DNA of 64,000 nucleotides from Membranipora membranacea (Eukaryota > Bryozoa > Gymnolaemata > Cheilostomatida > Membraniporidae). The stretch's first letter is position 1. Each line of letters starts with the position of its first letter. The stretch covers positions 12,399,387-12,463,386 of the forward strand of contig OU612069.1 in assembly GCA_914767715.1 (NCBI GenBank). The letters are read 5' to 3'. Position numbers and translations under genes: made by a program. Of the stretch, positions 46,920-57,390 are shown in pieces. The notes below the pieces were generated by a model, which was not told the origin of the DNA, did no database searches, and was given only the letters and a program-made list of their open reading frames with translations.

Positions 46920-48740
46920 GTTTGTGCATGATTTCCTGATTTTATTTCCGATTTTATTGCTCACTTTGTTTTATATATATATATACATATATGCTTAGTT
47001 TTATTTGACTTTTTTTAATTGAAATAACTGAAATTCCCAAAAAGATGTTATACAAATATCCAATAGTGTCCTAAAGTTAGTAATTTGTTCTTTATACTCG
47101 CATAGAACGATGCTGGGGTGAATGTTTTGAAGTTCAAAATGCATGATTTCTTATTAGTGATGATTACCATTAAAACTTATAACTTTGCCTAACCCAAAGA
47201 AGTTTTGTGATGATAAAGGAATCCAGTCTGGTTTCTGTATTATTTATGTATCCACTTGCAGATTTGAAGCGTAACTTGATAATTTTGCTTTACTTTTACT
47301 TGCTAGATATTTATGTGTTTCATACCAATCCGCAGTTCTTCCATTAACGTAATAGTCTGTTTAATTTCTGTAGCACTATTCTGTGCATAAGAAACTGTAA
47401 GTTTGGTTTTAATCTAAAGTTGTTTTTTTGTTAAATATGCATGTTTCAATCACGAATGGCTTGGAATAAAAGATTGAGCAAAATGCAATTGCTTTACACA
47501 ACTTTGGTTCCGAACCTTCTGTTATGTATATTATGTACCAGTCACCAGTGATGAATGGTATTATATATGGTTACGAGTGATGAACACAAAAATAATGAGG
47601 ACGAGTAATGAGATTTAAGTTTTGTAAAAGGCTGGTTGTATGCAGGTCAATTTGTATTTTCTCTCATTGGAATGTACTCCATCCCTCTTCCCCCTCCTCC
47701 CCCTCCTCCCCCTCCTCCCCCTCCTCCCCCTCCTCCCCCTCCTCCCCCTCCTCCCCCTCCTCCCCCTCCTCCCCCTCCTCCCCCTCCTCCCCCTCCTCCC
47801 CCTCCTCCCCCTCCTCCCCCTCCTCCCCCTCCTCCCCCTCCTCCCCCTCCTCCCCCTCCTCCCCCTCCTCCCCCTCCTCCCCCTCCTCCCCCTCCTCCCC
47901 CTCCTCCCCCTCCTCCCCCTCCTCCCCCTCCTCCCCCTCCTCCCCCTCCTCCCCCTCCTCCCCCTCCTCCCCCTCCTCCCCCTCCTCCCCCTCCTCCCCC
48001 TCCTCCCCCTCCTCCCCCTCCTCCCCCTCCTCCCCCTCCTCCCCCTCCTCCCCGTGTATGATTTCCCGATTTTATTTCTGATTATATTCCCGATTTTGTT
48101 TCCTTTTTTGTCCGAGTTTACTTCCGATTTCATATCTGACTTTCTTTCCTATTTTATCTTGCGTAAATATATACATAGTTTATGAAACATTTTATAATTT
48201 GAATAACTTCAATATAAAAAAATTTCCCAAAATACCCAATAGTGCCCTGAAGTTGATTATCCTTCTTTAATCTAAGCACAATGATGCAGGGTGAACTTGT
48301 GAGTGCAAAATGACAAAAAGCATGTTCATTTTTTCTATACATATAAGCCAGGCTTCTGTATTTACTGGTTTCGTACCAATTTGTAGAAGATTAATAATTA
48401 ATTAATAATTTGTTTGCGCTTGCTAGATATATATTTGTTCCATACCAAGCCATAGCTTTTTCGACATATTTTCTGTTTATTTTGTGTAGCACGATTTTGT
48501 GAATCAGAAACCGCAGGAGCTGTTAGTTCGGTTGTACCTTTGAGTTTAAATTCTTGAAATCTGAATTTTTAAATCAAAAAGTGGCTTTGAATAAAAGATT
48601 GACAAAAATGCAATTGTTTTACACAACTTTTGATTAGAAGTTTCTGTCATGCATATAATTATATCTATAGTGACAAGTGATGAATGCCTGTAAAATCTAT
48701 TCAGTCGGCAGTCAAAACAATCAGGTCAAGTAATCATGAG
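46920..48740 (+). repeat. Duplicated ~700-bp segment (46920-47689 and 48054-48740)
   Basis: The segments align over gatttc(c)tgattttattt, then ccaatagtg(t/c)cct, then gctagata...ccataccaa, and aataaaagattga followed by aaatgcaatt and ttacacaact. Substitutions and small indels show the duplication is not recent. The polypyrimidine minisatellite sits exactly between the two copies. Confidence 0.75.
47690..48053 (+). repeat. Polypyrimidine minisatellite, ~40 copies of CCCCCTCCT
   Basis: A 364-bp run of a 9-bp unit without visible variation. Because nine is divisible by three, it creates long spurious frames on both strands (poly-Pro, Ser-Pro, Leu-Pro and Arg-Arg-Gly); none is a gene. The complementary strand, rich in GGAGGGGG, could form G-quadruplex or triplex DNA. 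The uniformity implies recent expansion, and copy number in the assembly may be unreliable. Confidence 0.95.
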
Positions 48741-49074
48741 CTTTTATTTGGGTAAAACTGATTGATCGAGTCGATCTGGCATGCTTTGCCATTGGAATAT
48801 ACTATCTGGAAATCCCATTGTGAGATCCTCATTGAGCACATAATTGTTATTCTAATAGTATGAGCGCTTGATATTTAGCACTAAACCTACTCCATTCCGA
48901 ACCTCCTCCCCTACTCCTAACTGCGCCTTCGCCCCTACTTTCCTCGGCCCTCCTCCTTCCCTCCCCTCATCTCCTTTCCTGCTGCAGTTCACCAACCGAT
49001 TTTTGTCAACACAATACAGGTATACAGGGTATAATAAAATTGATGATTGAATATTGAATCAAATTTCTGTACAG

Positions 49075-49230
49075 ACGTGTGTCTCACTAAAACCTGTAGA
49101 TTTCTGCAACATAAATGTTTCTACCGTCATCTGGGTATTGGTTCACAAAATGATGCACCTCTGGACAGAGATTCGTCACAATTCATGAGCAACTGTTTCA
49201 TGAAATGCATCAATCCAATAACTGGATTTG
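49075..49230 (+). CDS. Candidate isolated Cys-rich exon
   Basis: The stretch is bounded by atttctgtacag and gtatgtat. It is 156 bases long, symmetric in phase, and open for 51 codons with six Cys (CLTKTC, HKC, FMSNCFMKC). The mixed composition looks protein-like compared with its AT-rich surroundings. I find no partner exons and recognise no family, so it could be an exon of an unannotated gene, a relic or a chance frame. Confidence 0.3.
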
Positions 49231-51059
49231 GTATGTATAGTCTAGCTTTACGATTCATGTGTCTGTAGAGCTTGTGGATTATCACTATGTTACAGATGTA
49301 ATATAAGTATTCTAATTTATTATATAGAGTTGTGCTTTTTTTTTATAACAACAGACAACTTACCAATGTAAGTTGTCAGGTTTTACTAGTAGTGTTTCTC
49401 TAATCGAATGACACTGTTCTTTTTTATCTATACTCTTAATAACTAAGGTGGGAGGATCAGTCAGTATTGATCAGTATTTGTAAGTCATATGCTGAGTTAT
49501 GCGGTTAATCTGAAAATACACCGAACTACCTGTGATCGTAAGTCTGTGTAGGCTGAAGATTATGCTCCTGCTATATTAATACTAGTGCTGGATATGGCTT
49601 ATGTGAGTGATTTACCCGGCAAAGATAGAAATAAGCTGAAGTCAGGATCGGTCCGATGGTAAAAGTAAGGACTCGTGAACATATGATTCAGATCTGAATC
49701 CTGGCGTTGGAAGTTTTTCTGATTCGGTCTTTGAGAACCGATCATCTTAGGCTGGTCTCAATGTCCCACAAGTCCTCTATGTTTCCACATGTAGTATGGA
49801 TATCTGCCTCTGCCTCTTTGAAAATGGGTAGCTGCTTACCAGGGGTATATAGGGTCCTTCCCAGCACGAGATACCCAAGGCACGTTAAACAGAATGGTTA
49901 AATTAGGCAAAACATATTGCATAAAAAGATATATTCTACTACTGCTTTCCTGTCACGGCTCTATAATACATAAACATGAATCGATAAGAATGTTCATAGC
50001 TGAATAATTATATATTGAATTCATTCTTATTTGTGTTAACCATCACCTGCAGATGATCTCCCTGACACTCAAAAAGAATATTACAACCAAAAATAAATTT
50101 GAGGGAAAAAAAACTAATCAACCCATTTTAGTGAGCAGCCACCCTAAGTGATGGTGGGACCGCTCCACCCTCATTCAAGTAGCACGGCCAGCGCCGGGTG
50201 CACCAAGTATGAGTGATGGTGATTATTCTTACATGATTCTTATTATTGATACTCCTAACTAGATTAAATGCTTAAGTTGATTTCAAACTGATTCCAGTTT
50301 AATTATTTGTATAAAAAGCGACAGATTCCTATTACATAAAAATGTACCAAATAAAAAGTATTTGATCTAGAAATTAAAACAGTCTATTTACTCAAGTTAA
50401 AATGGTTATTAATAACCAGCACACTCCGGAGTTCTCTCAAACTGTCCGTACAACAGTTTATATACAACATGATTAACATATAAAAAATTCAATATTTATA
50501 TCCTAACTAAGGCCGAGGGCGGTACATCAGTCAGACCAGGCATATGATTTGGGGACAGGGCAACAGAACATGTCATTTTCATAAATGGCAAATATTGCGA
50601 ACATAGATTAGAGTGAGATTGTTTATGAACGGTCTGGTCTGCACTTGCAAACCGTTGCAGAGTAAATTGAATGATTTCCAGCACCGTTGGTAACCTGCAA
50701 AAGTCATATAATAATAATATTGTATTTCGTATTTTCTGTTAAGCTCTCTAGGAATTATATAATCCGTCTGGCAGATTGCGAACAAGAAGGAATTGTGCTA
50801 CCTCGTGTCCAGTATCATTAAACCCATTGGAAGCGAATGTAACGCCGATGCCAATTTAATTTGATGTATGGTTGATGATGAGCCTACATGTTGCAAAGGA
50901 TTTCTGAGAGCAGTACTAGTCATGTGATAAACTAGAGCTTGAATTGCAAATCTAACATTGTGATTAAAAACCTTTCGCAGTCTTACAGATATGCTCCTCA
51001 AAATCCCGAAGCATAATATTTAGAGTTTGTTCTCCTATCTTTTTTCTCTCCCCCTACCC
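49231..51059. other. Gene-poor region with a possible SINE
   Basis: At 49640-49900 a degenerate tRNA-like head (tggtaaaagtaagg and ctgaatcctggcg) is followed by taccaggggtatatagggt and a run to aaacagaatgg. This is suggestive of an old tRNA-derived SINE but not proven. The rest shows nothing coding that I can support. Confidence 0.3.
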
Positions 51060-52562
51060 TCCTCATCCCCGAGCAGCGATATCTCCATTATCGCACTCAT
51101 CCGAGCGTCTTCAATGATATATTATAATGTCAGTTGATATGTATGTATAGCTGATGTTTATTGCGCTCGTGTTATTGGTTGAAGCCTCATGGCATAAAGT
51201 GGGAGAGAGTATGAGATCAAGGAAAACAATTGAATGAAAACTGCCTTGTCACAGTCACAGCATGAGTGCGTCATCATAGCCGGCCAAGTTGTGTATTCAG
51301 GGAGGGTGGGATATATGGAGATTGCACCCATCATTTTTTGTTAACAATCATAGGTAGGATACTGTTGAAAAGTTGTCCTGTCATATTTACACAATGGTTT
51401 ACACAAGGGAGGTAATGAATAATTCATTGAGAAAACTAAAAGTTTACATCAGATTTACAGAAGAGAGAGATATATCTTTATTAAATATACATTTCTGACG
51501 TCTGTTAACATGTTTAAACATGAATTAATAATATTTAGATGCCTATTAAGTCATAAGTAAAGCTATATACCTCATAGACAGGGGGCGAATTTTGCCATAA
51601 AATCTTTGTAAATATTGCCGCAGTTTTGGCATGAATTACTAACCACTAGACCTGAGATCCAACCTGAAACATGTATGTTGGGCAGGGACAGGGTAATAAT
51701 ACACCCAGACAACATGCGATTATCAGTGCAGATACACATGTGTTCATAAACACCTAGTTGAAACTTTTTTTATGCAAATCTCAATGTTCACCAGTGCTGC
51801 AATCGGCTCTTGTGCTTGATGTCAGGTGATATTATGTAAATATATATTGACTGACATGTATTCAGGCTGGGGCAAATACTGCGCTCTGATTGGTCAATTT
51901 GTAATAATGCAAGCTCCACCTCTCCCACCCTCCCTGGTGTAATGAGGTATGAAGTGACTATCGAAGTTGTGCCCTTTTGCTCTGGGAGAGGAGAACTCCT
52001 TGCATCTCACAACATTGTATATTGCTTTTGTGGTACTCCCTGATCCAAGTCTAGAAAAAACGTATAGCCTATTTATTGAATTACTGAAGTTTAGTTTAAT
52101 ACTGATATATGTTCAAACGTTACTATCCAGATCGAGCTTGTGGTTCGGCTCGGGGCTGCCCCCGAGGCTTTGCTAAATACTGTTAGATTTTCTTTAAGGC
52201 TAATTGCAGTTCATTTTCTTTTTCAGATGCAGGAGAACAAACAGAAACCGGATTTGTATTTCGTAATAAGTCTTTTTATTACTGTTCACAAATAAAATGA
52301 TACAACGTAATCATGTGTATTATTTGGTATCTGTGGTGTCTTTCTTTATCTGTGCTGGTTCTTCGGTCTTTGTCCTTCTTTAGCTGCAAAAGAGAAGCAA
52401 ACCTTGATTACAAATAGGACTCGACTTAGTTATGTGCATATGATATAAGTACAGTGATTCCAGCTTGTAAAGTCAAAGGAATGAGACTAAAGATCTCACC
52501 TGCTTTGCTTCAATGATGTTGAGTTATCTCCTCCGGGGAGGCAACTCCTAGATTCCTGATAT

Positions 52563-52932
52563 TTCAGGATTCCTCCTGGTATTCTTCTGTTACCTCGGGA
52601 TTGAACCCAGTCAGGCACTTCAGGATTACTCCTGGTATTCTGCTGTTACCTCGGGATTGAACCCAGTCAGGTACTACAGGATTTAACCTGGTCTCCTACC
52701 TCGGGATTAAACCCGGTCTCCTACCTCGGGCCTAAACCCGGAACTTCAGGCCTAAACCTGGTCGCCTACCTCGGGATTAAACCCGGTCTCCTACCTCAGG
52801 ATTTAACCTGGTCTCCTACCTTGGGCCTAAACCCGGAACTTCAGGCCTAAACCTGGTCGCCTTCCTCGGGATTAAACCCGGTCTCCTACCTCAGGATTTA
52901 ACCTGGTCTCCTACCTCAGGCCTAAACCTGGG
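52563..52932 (+). repeat. Tandem array of 15 covarying mini-hairpins
   Basis: Fifteen units of mostly 25 bp each contain CRGG, a six-base loop such as ATTAAA, CCTAAA or ATTTAA, and CCYG. Eight units read CAGG...CCTG and seven have GGG...CCC; the A/G in the left arm and T/C in the right arm change together in every unit. Three units (2, 4 and 11) have a mismatch or wobble only at the outermost pair. The linker is usually gtctcctac. No open frame runs through it. Confidence 0.85.
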
Positions 52933-52959
52933 ACCTGCTGCTGAAAAGTTCTGCTATAA

Positions 52960-53405
52960 GTGATACTATGTATCATTTTGAATGAAGTCACAAAACACGG
53001 TGCTAATATCCAACTTAGTCTAGACGAAGCGAACAAACTAAGATGTCAGAATCATGTGCTGACGATCTATCGAGATAAGACTCATTTTATTCATAGCATC
53101 ATCGAGACAATGCCGTCAGGACGCCTGCGTGCTCCTAAGATCAGGTCGTCAAAGGGAACGGACTCGTTTTATCGTGTTTTAGTCCGCATCATAAATGCAA
53201 ACCTGTTTCAACTCTCTGGTCGCTGTTTTATTTTTCTCTCCTCTGCTCTTCCACAATCTAACGTATATTATTATAACAATCTGCTTTAGTCTATATATTT
53301 TTACACTTTTTACACTACTTTATGGACAGTTTACACCCAGAACAAAAATCATAGTGTTTTTTGATACTCATGACAAATATATGAAATCAATCAATCAATC
53401 ACTCC
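52960..53405 (+). pseudogene. Possible 3' end of a non-LTR retrotransposon
   Basis: The frame at 52960-53289 contains RLRAPKIRSSKGTDSFYRV, similar in style to the C-terminal tail after many non-LTR reverse transcriptases (small basic-to-aromatic segment). It is followed by untranslated sequence ending in a tcaatcaatcaatc tail at about 53390. No RT core is present, so assignment is tentative. Confidence 0.3.
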
Positions 53406-54353
53406 AGAAGGTGGTATAGCAGGTGTTCTGCGTTGGTCGGATTACCTGTATCAATCTGCTGGCTAGCAAGTCACAATCCAAGATTATACTCAGAGTGCGG
53501 TCCACAATCCAAGTGTTAACCTGGAATGCGTTGATCTATTTGTCATTAATGTCTGCGCCCAAGCTAGTGAGTCTTCATCCTACATAGATGGCCGTCGTCA
53601 CTAGCCATGATAATTCCATTATCGTCCTCAATGAGCATCTTTAATATAATAATACAAATGTCAGCGTATATGTATAGCTGACGATAATGGCGTTTGTGTT
53701 CTCCATCCACATTTTATCGCACGAAGCAGTGGAGAGTATCAGCTCAAGGGAAATAACTGCTAGGATGCACGGCTGTCATAACCCGAGCACGCCATCAAAT
53801 TAATTAGTCCAATTAGTGTAATTAGACAAAAAGTGAATTTCGGAGCTGTGCCCTTTTCTTCTGCGGGGAGACAAGTCATCTCAACTCACAACATAAGTGA
53901 CTATCAAAGTTGTGCCCTTTTGTTCTGGGAGATGACAACTCCTTGCATCTCGCAACATTGTATTATTGCTTTTGTGGTACGCCCTGATTCCAGTCTAGGA
54001 GAAACGCATAGCCTATTTATTGAATTACTGATGCATACTGACTCTCGTGATCTGACTGGGCATGCGCAGAATGTTACTGATGTTTAGCACACTGATTTCG
54101 AGATTACACTATTAGTATGTGTATACATGCAATAGTATATCACGTGATCAGTGTGGATGTTTAGTTTAATACGTCAATTTCAATCTTAAACCAATCATAA
54201 GTACCAGAACAACTATCCGACCAATCAGACTAACATATTCAATGAATGTTAAAGGAAGGTCACATACACAAGAAACGGTTGCCTTGCAAAATTAATGTGT
54301 TACAAATATTTGTGATGGTGTTCATTTAAAAAATGAAACATCACCGTGACTAT

Positions 54354-54388
54354 TACCAAGGAGTTGTAGACCCTACAACTCCTTGGTA
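54354..54388. repeat. Perfect inverted repeat, 16-bp arms
   Basis: Arms 54354-54369 (taccaaggagttgtag) and 54373-54388 are exact reverse complements around a 3-base loop. About 170 bp downstream the same theme returns, with accaaggagtaa paired to ttactccttggt across 54549-54611. This suggests a small family of hairpin sequences here. Confidence 0.85.
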
Positions 54389-54918
54389 TTACTCTCATTG
54401 TTGTTCCAGGTAAGTTGCAACTACAACACATAACTTTATACAATTGTGAATAAAAACAATGAGAGTTCAGTTAGGTGACTTCCAAATTCATTAACTGATT
54501 AAGAATTCTTAGTTTTACCAACCCAAGTTAGTTAGTCCCTCCGTCTAACCAAGGAGTAATAGCAATGAACTATTAGTTCATTGGTAATAGCCCCCTGTTA
54601 CTCCTTGGTCTAACCTTACCTAACTCCTTGTTTAACCTGCACTCACAGCAATGGAGAGGAAGTTCATTGCTCATAGTTTAGGACTTAATCTCACTTTGAC
54701 TTACAACCTTTCTTAGTCACACCAGCTGGATTGGATCGCCTGGTTTTGTTGTCATTGATGTTCTACGCCAGCAACTAGTAGCCATCTTTTCGTACAGTGC
54801 ATCAATGATGGGCCCTTGCAGTGATATAATAAAAGGGTACACACTGCAATATAAAGTTTAGTTGTGAAACACCTCTTACCTGAGTAACAAGCCTGTAAAC
54901 CAGTGGGTTACATTCTTA

Positions 54919-55474
54919 ACAGAAATTTGTGCCTTTCTGATTGGGCACTAAAAGCCGTCACTGGCAACGGGTGTTGTAAGACAGGTGCTTCGTGTATGGG
55001 ACATGTCTTGTAGCACTCAAGGCATAAACCGCCTTGTTGTTGGTGCTGTATGAGTGCCGAATGATTGCTGTAAGACATGTCTCATATGGCACCTGCCACA
55101 CAACTAAGGACACCTGAGTGTGTTGGATTATAAAAGTATCATTACAGAAAATGTCCAGTTCTGTATGGGCAATAGCCAGTTTTATGAAAAGAGTCATAGT
55201 AGAGGGTTTGTTGGTGCAGCCCATGTTGCAATGTAAGACACAGATAAGGTACTTAGTCTGATCCAACACAGGTGTGTTGTAAGACATGTTGTACAACTTC
55301 TCTTAAGGGACAAAATAATTTTAACGATAAAGGCTGTATAACAATGCTGTATTGTATCTAAGAACAATGCTGTAGAGGCATTGAGCGCTATAAGACCTGT
55401 CCTACAACATGTCTTACAACACCAGTTGCCAGCAACGGTTTTTAGTGCCCATTCAGAACCTCACAATAATTTGT
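54919..55474. mobile_element. Foldback or TIR element
   Basis: The left end (acagaaatttgtg ... gggcactaaaagccgtcac) and right end (gcaacggtttttagtgccc ... acaataatttgt) are diverged inverted repeats of about 65 bp. Partial extra copies of the right end follow at 55758-55812 and 55860-55895. The interior is full of tgtaagacatgt-type repeats in both orientations. No transposase is present; a 112-codon minus-strand frame over it has no known domain. Confidence 0.65.
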
Positions 55475-55970
55475 AATGACCTAAAATTTGTCTTGACTAA
55501 CTCCTAAGTGCTCCATTACAGAAAAAGTCCTGTTCTGTATGGGCAGTAGAGGGCCTGAGGCTTTGTAGGTGCGGCCCATGTTGTGTGCTTTGATATATTT
55601 TAGGTACTTTTTCCAATCAAAAACTCAGGTATTAAGAAATGTGTGGCAGGTGTTGTATGGGACATCTCTTACAGCACACATGCGACCCCTAGAGCACAAA
55701 CATCGATGCCTTATAGGCATTAAGTGCTGTAAGACACGTCCCAAACAGCATCCGCAAGACATCTAACAGTACCACTGGCAGCGGTAGTTTTTAGGGCCCA
55801 TTCAGAACAGCATTTTTGTTTGTACCCCTAGTGCACAAACAAAAATGCCTTATAGGCCTTAAGTGCAAACGACAGTTTTTAGTGCCCATTCAGAACAGCA
55901 TGAACTTTTGTAATGTTATAGAAAGTTCCAATTTTTTTACAGAGAGTTTGTATAACTTTTGGTTCTCTAA

Positions 55971-56890
55971 ATGTCAGGAAACCCCAGGCCTACAGGACGT
56001 CCGTATGAGCCACTGTCTTTAGCTGGAAAGTCTATCAAGAAGTGGACAGCGGCTGTGTTTATTGGCAGTTGGATCATTGGTGGTGCTTTGGCGTATCGCA
56101 TGTAAGTACATGCAAGACATTTCTAGGAGCAGACACAGTCATTAGCTAGTTTCAGCCCCCCCCCCAAACTCTTCCCCACCCTTGTCTAATAGCATCCATT
56201 CAAACTCTTGGTACCTGCTGAGTAAATTGGGGAGTTTGATGTTAAGAATAAGATAAAGAGACACGATTGAAACTTTCCATCAGGTTCCGACTCAGGAACC
56301 ACGATTTCCATTTAACCTTCCAGTGGTGTTGCAAATAAATGGGCCGTACATACTTTCCTTCACCAAATATAACTTTTAATTGCAGAGATTTGATTATTTA
56401 CAGTTAAAACAATTAAATTATAAAATGTATGATTCGGTAGAATTGATCTGCATTGTAGGTGGAAAAGACAAAATGAAAACTGGCTTTTTCAACAGATTAA
56501 GGGAGAAATACGCAATCCATAATCAGATAACCAACCTACTGTAGGTTAATATTGGGCAAGCAGTTTTTTACCCAGTTAATGACTAGAAATAATGTGTGAG
56601 CAGAAGAAATATAGTGCAAAAATTCACAAATCATGACTGCAGTTCAGTGTCCCCGTCTGCCTCCTTCCACACAAGCCGGCCAAGCTTGCTAAGTCTAGTT
56701 AAATGGAGTAGTTATTCCTTGGCGGTGGGGGGGATGTCGTCGAGTCAGCAAGAGTCTGGGGCCTAAGACTATGGTAGAATAAGACCTAGTCCTAGTGTGT
56801 AACAAAGAAACTAAGAAATTATATGCCATGTAATAAGTTGTGACTACTTCTCTCACTTCCAGGACACCCAGAGAAGGCTTCTTACTATGA
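55971..56890 (+). CDS. 52-residue single-pass membrane protein
   Basis: Two exons, 55971-56101 and 56863-56890, spliced at CAT|gtaagt and ttccag|GAC. The phases match and the frame ends at TGA. The N-terminal ~25 residues are polar and basic (GRPYEPLSLAGKSIKKW). One hydrophobic helix follows (TAAVFIGSWIIGGALAY, about 26-42), then a short tail (MTPREGFLL). Without splicing the frame hits TAA inside the donor. The size and layout fit small mitochondrial inner-membrane or endoplasmic reticulum proteins, but I do not recognise the family and give no function. The intron holds AT-rich DNA and short C-rich repeats. Coding status rests on the clean splice sites and the membrane segment. Confidence 0.6.
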
Positions 56891-57390
56891 TAGAAGAGGC
56901 AGATAAAAGAGCGCTAAACACACCGCTATGAGAGAGAATTATGTTGTAACTAACACAGATGTAGATCCGCGTAAATAACTTCCAAATACTTACAAGTAAG
57001 TCACAATCATTCTTGCCGCATCCTGAAATCAACGATTCTGACACATAAACGCTGGTTATAACAATTATCACCTCACATAAGAAAGTAACTCCAAAGAAGG
57101 TCAAATAATAAAATTGGGAAGAGCTTGGGAACCCTGGCTAGTGTTGTAGCTGCAAAGATGGGCTATTGGCCTATATTCTCAATCAACTGAGACAGTGATC
57201 AAAATTGCAAAGTTTTCTAAGGAAGTGATCTTATTACTACTTGTGAAGGAAGATGATTGAATGTATTATAGGCTCTCGTGCTGATTTTGTTAGGATATAA
57301 CCTTCTGCTATGGCAGTTGGCAACAACCAAGGGGTTTTGCTAGGCAACTTTCAATTTTTGTCTTATTTCCTTCACATGTATCGACTTTAG

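Larger units (their letters stand above)
51060..54180 (+). repeat. Diverged duplication (about 51060-52110 and 53590-54180)
   Basis: Shared blocks include a piece with gtatgtatagctga or tatgtatagctgacg (51140 and 53670), agagagtatgagatcaagg versus agagtatcagctcaaggg, and gttgtgcccttttg followed by ctgggaga (51966 and 53909) through agcctatttattgaattact. The second copy carries an extra ~130 bp near its right end. A third short copy of gtgcccttttcttctg lies at 53848. Confidence 0.65.

Noticed and set aside
47608-48185. Long open frames of poly-Pro, Ser-Pro, Leu-Pro and Arg-Arg-Gly
   Set aside because: They are all translations of one 9-bp minisatellite in different frames; the 9-base period keeps every frame open.
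52563-52932. A CRISPR-like array
   Set aside because: Units are short, the linkers are themselves repeated rather than unique, and the genome is eukaryotic.
56145-56765. TIR element in the small membrane-protein gene's intron, based on C-rich and G-rich ends
   Set aside because: The inverted match is short and largely homopolymeric; I could not support real terminal repeats.
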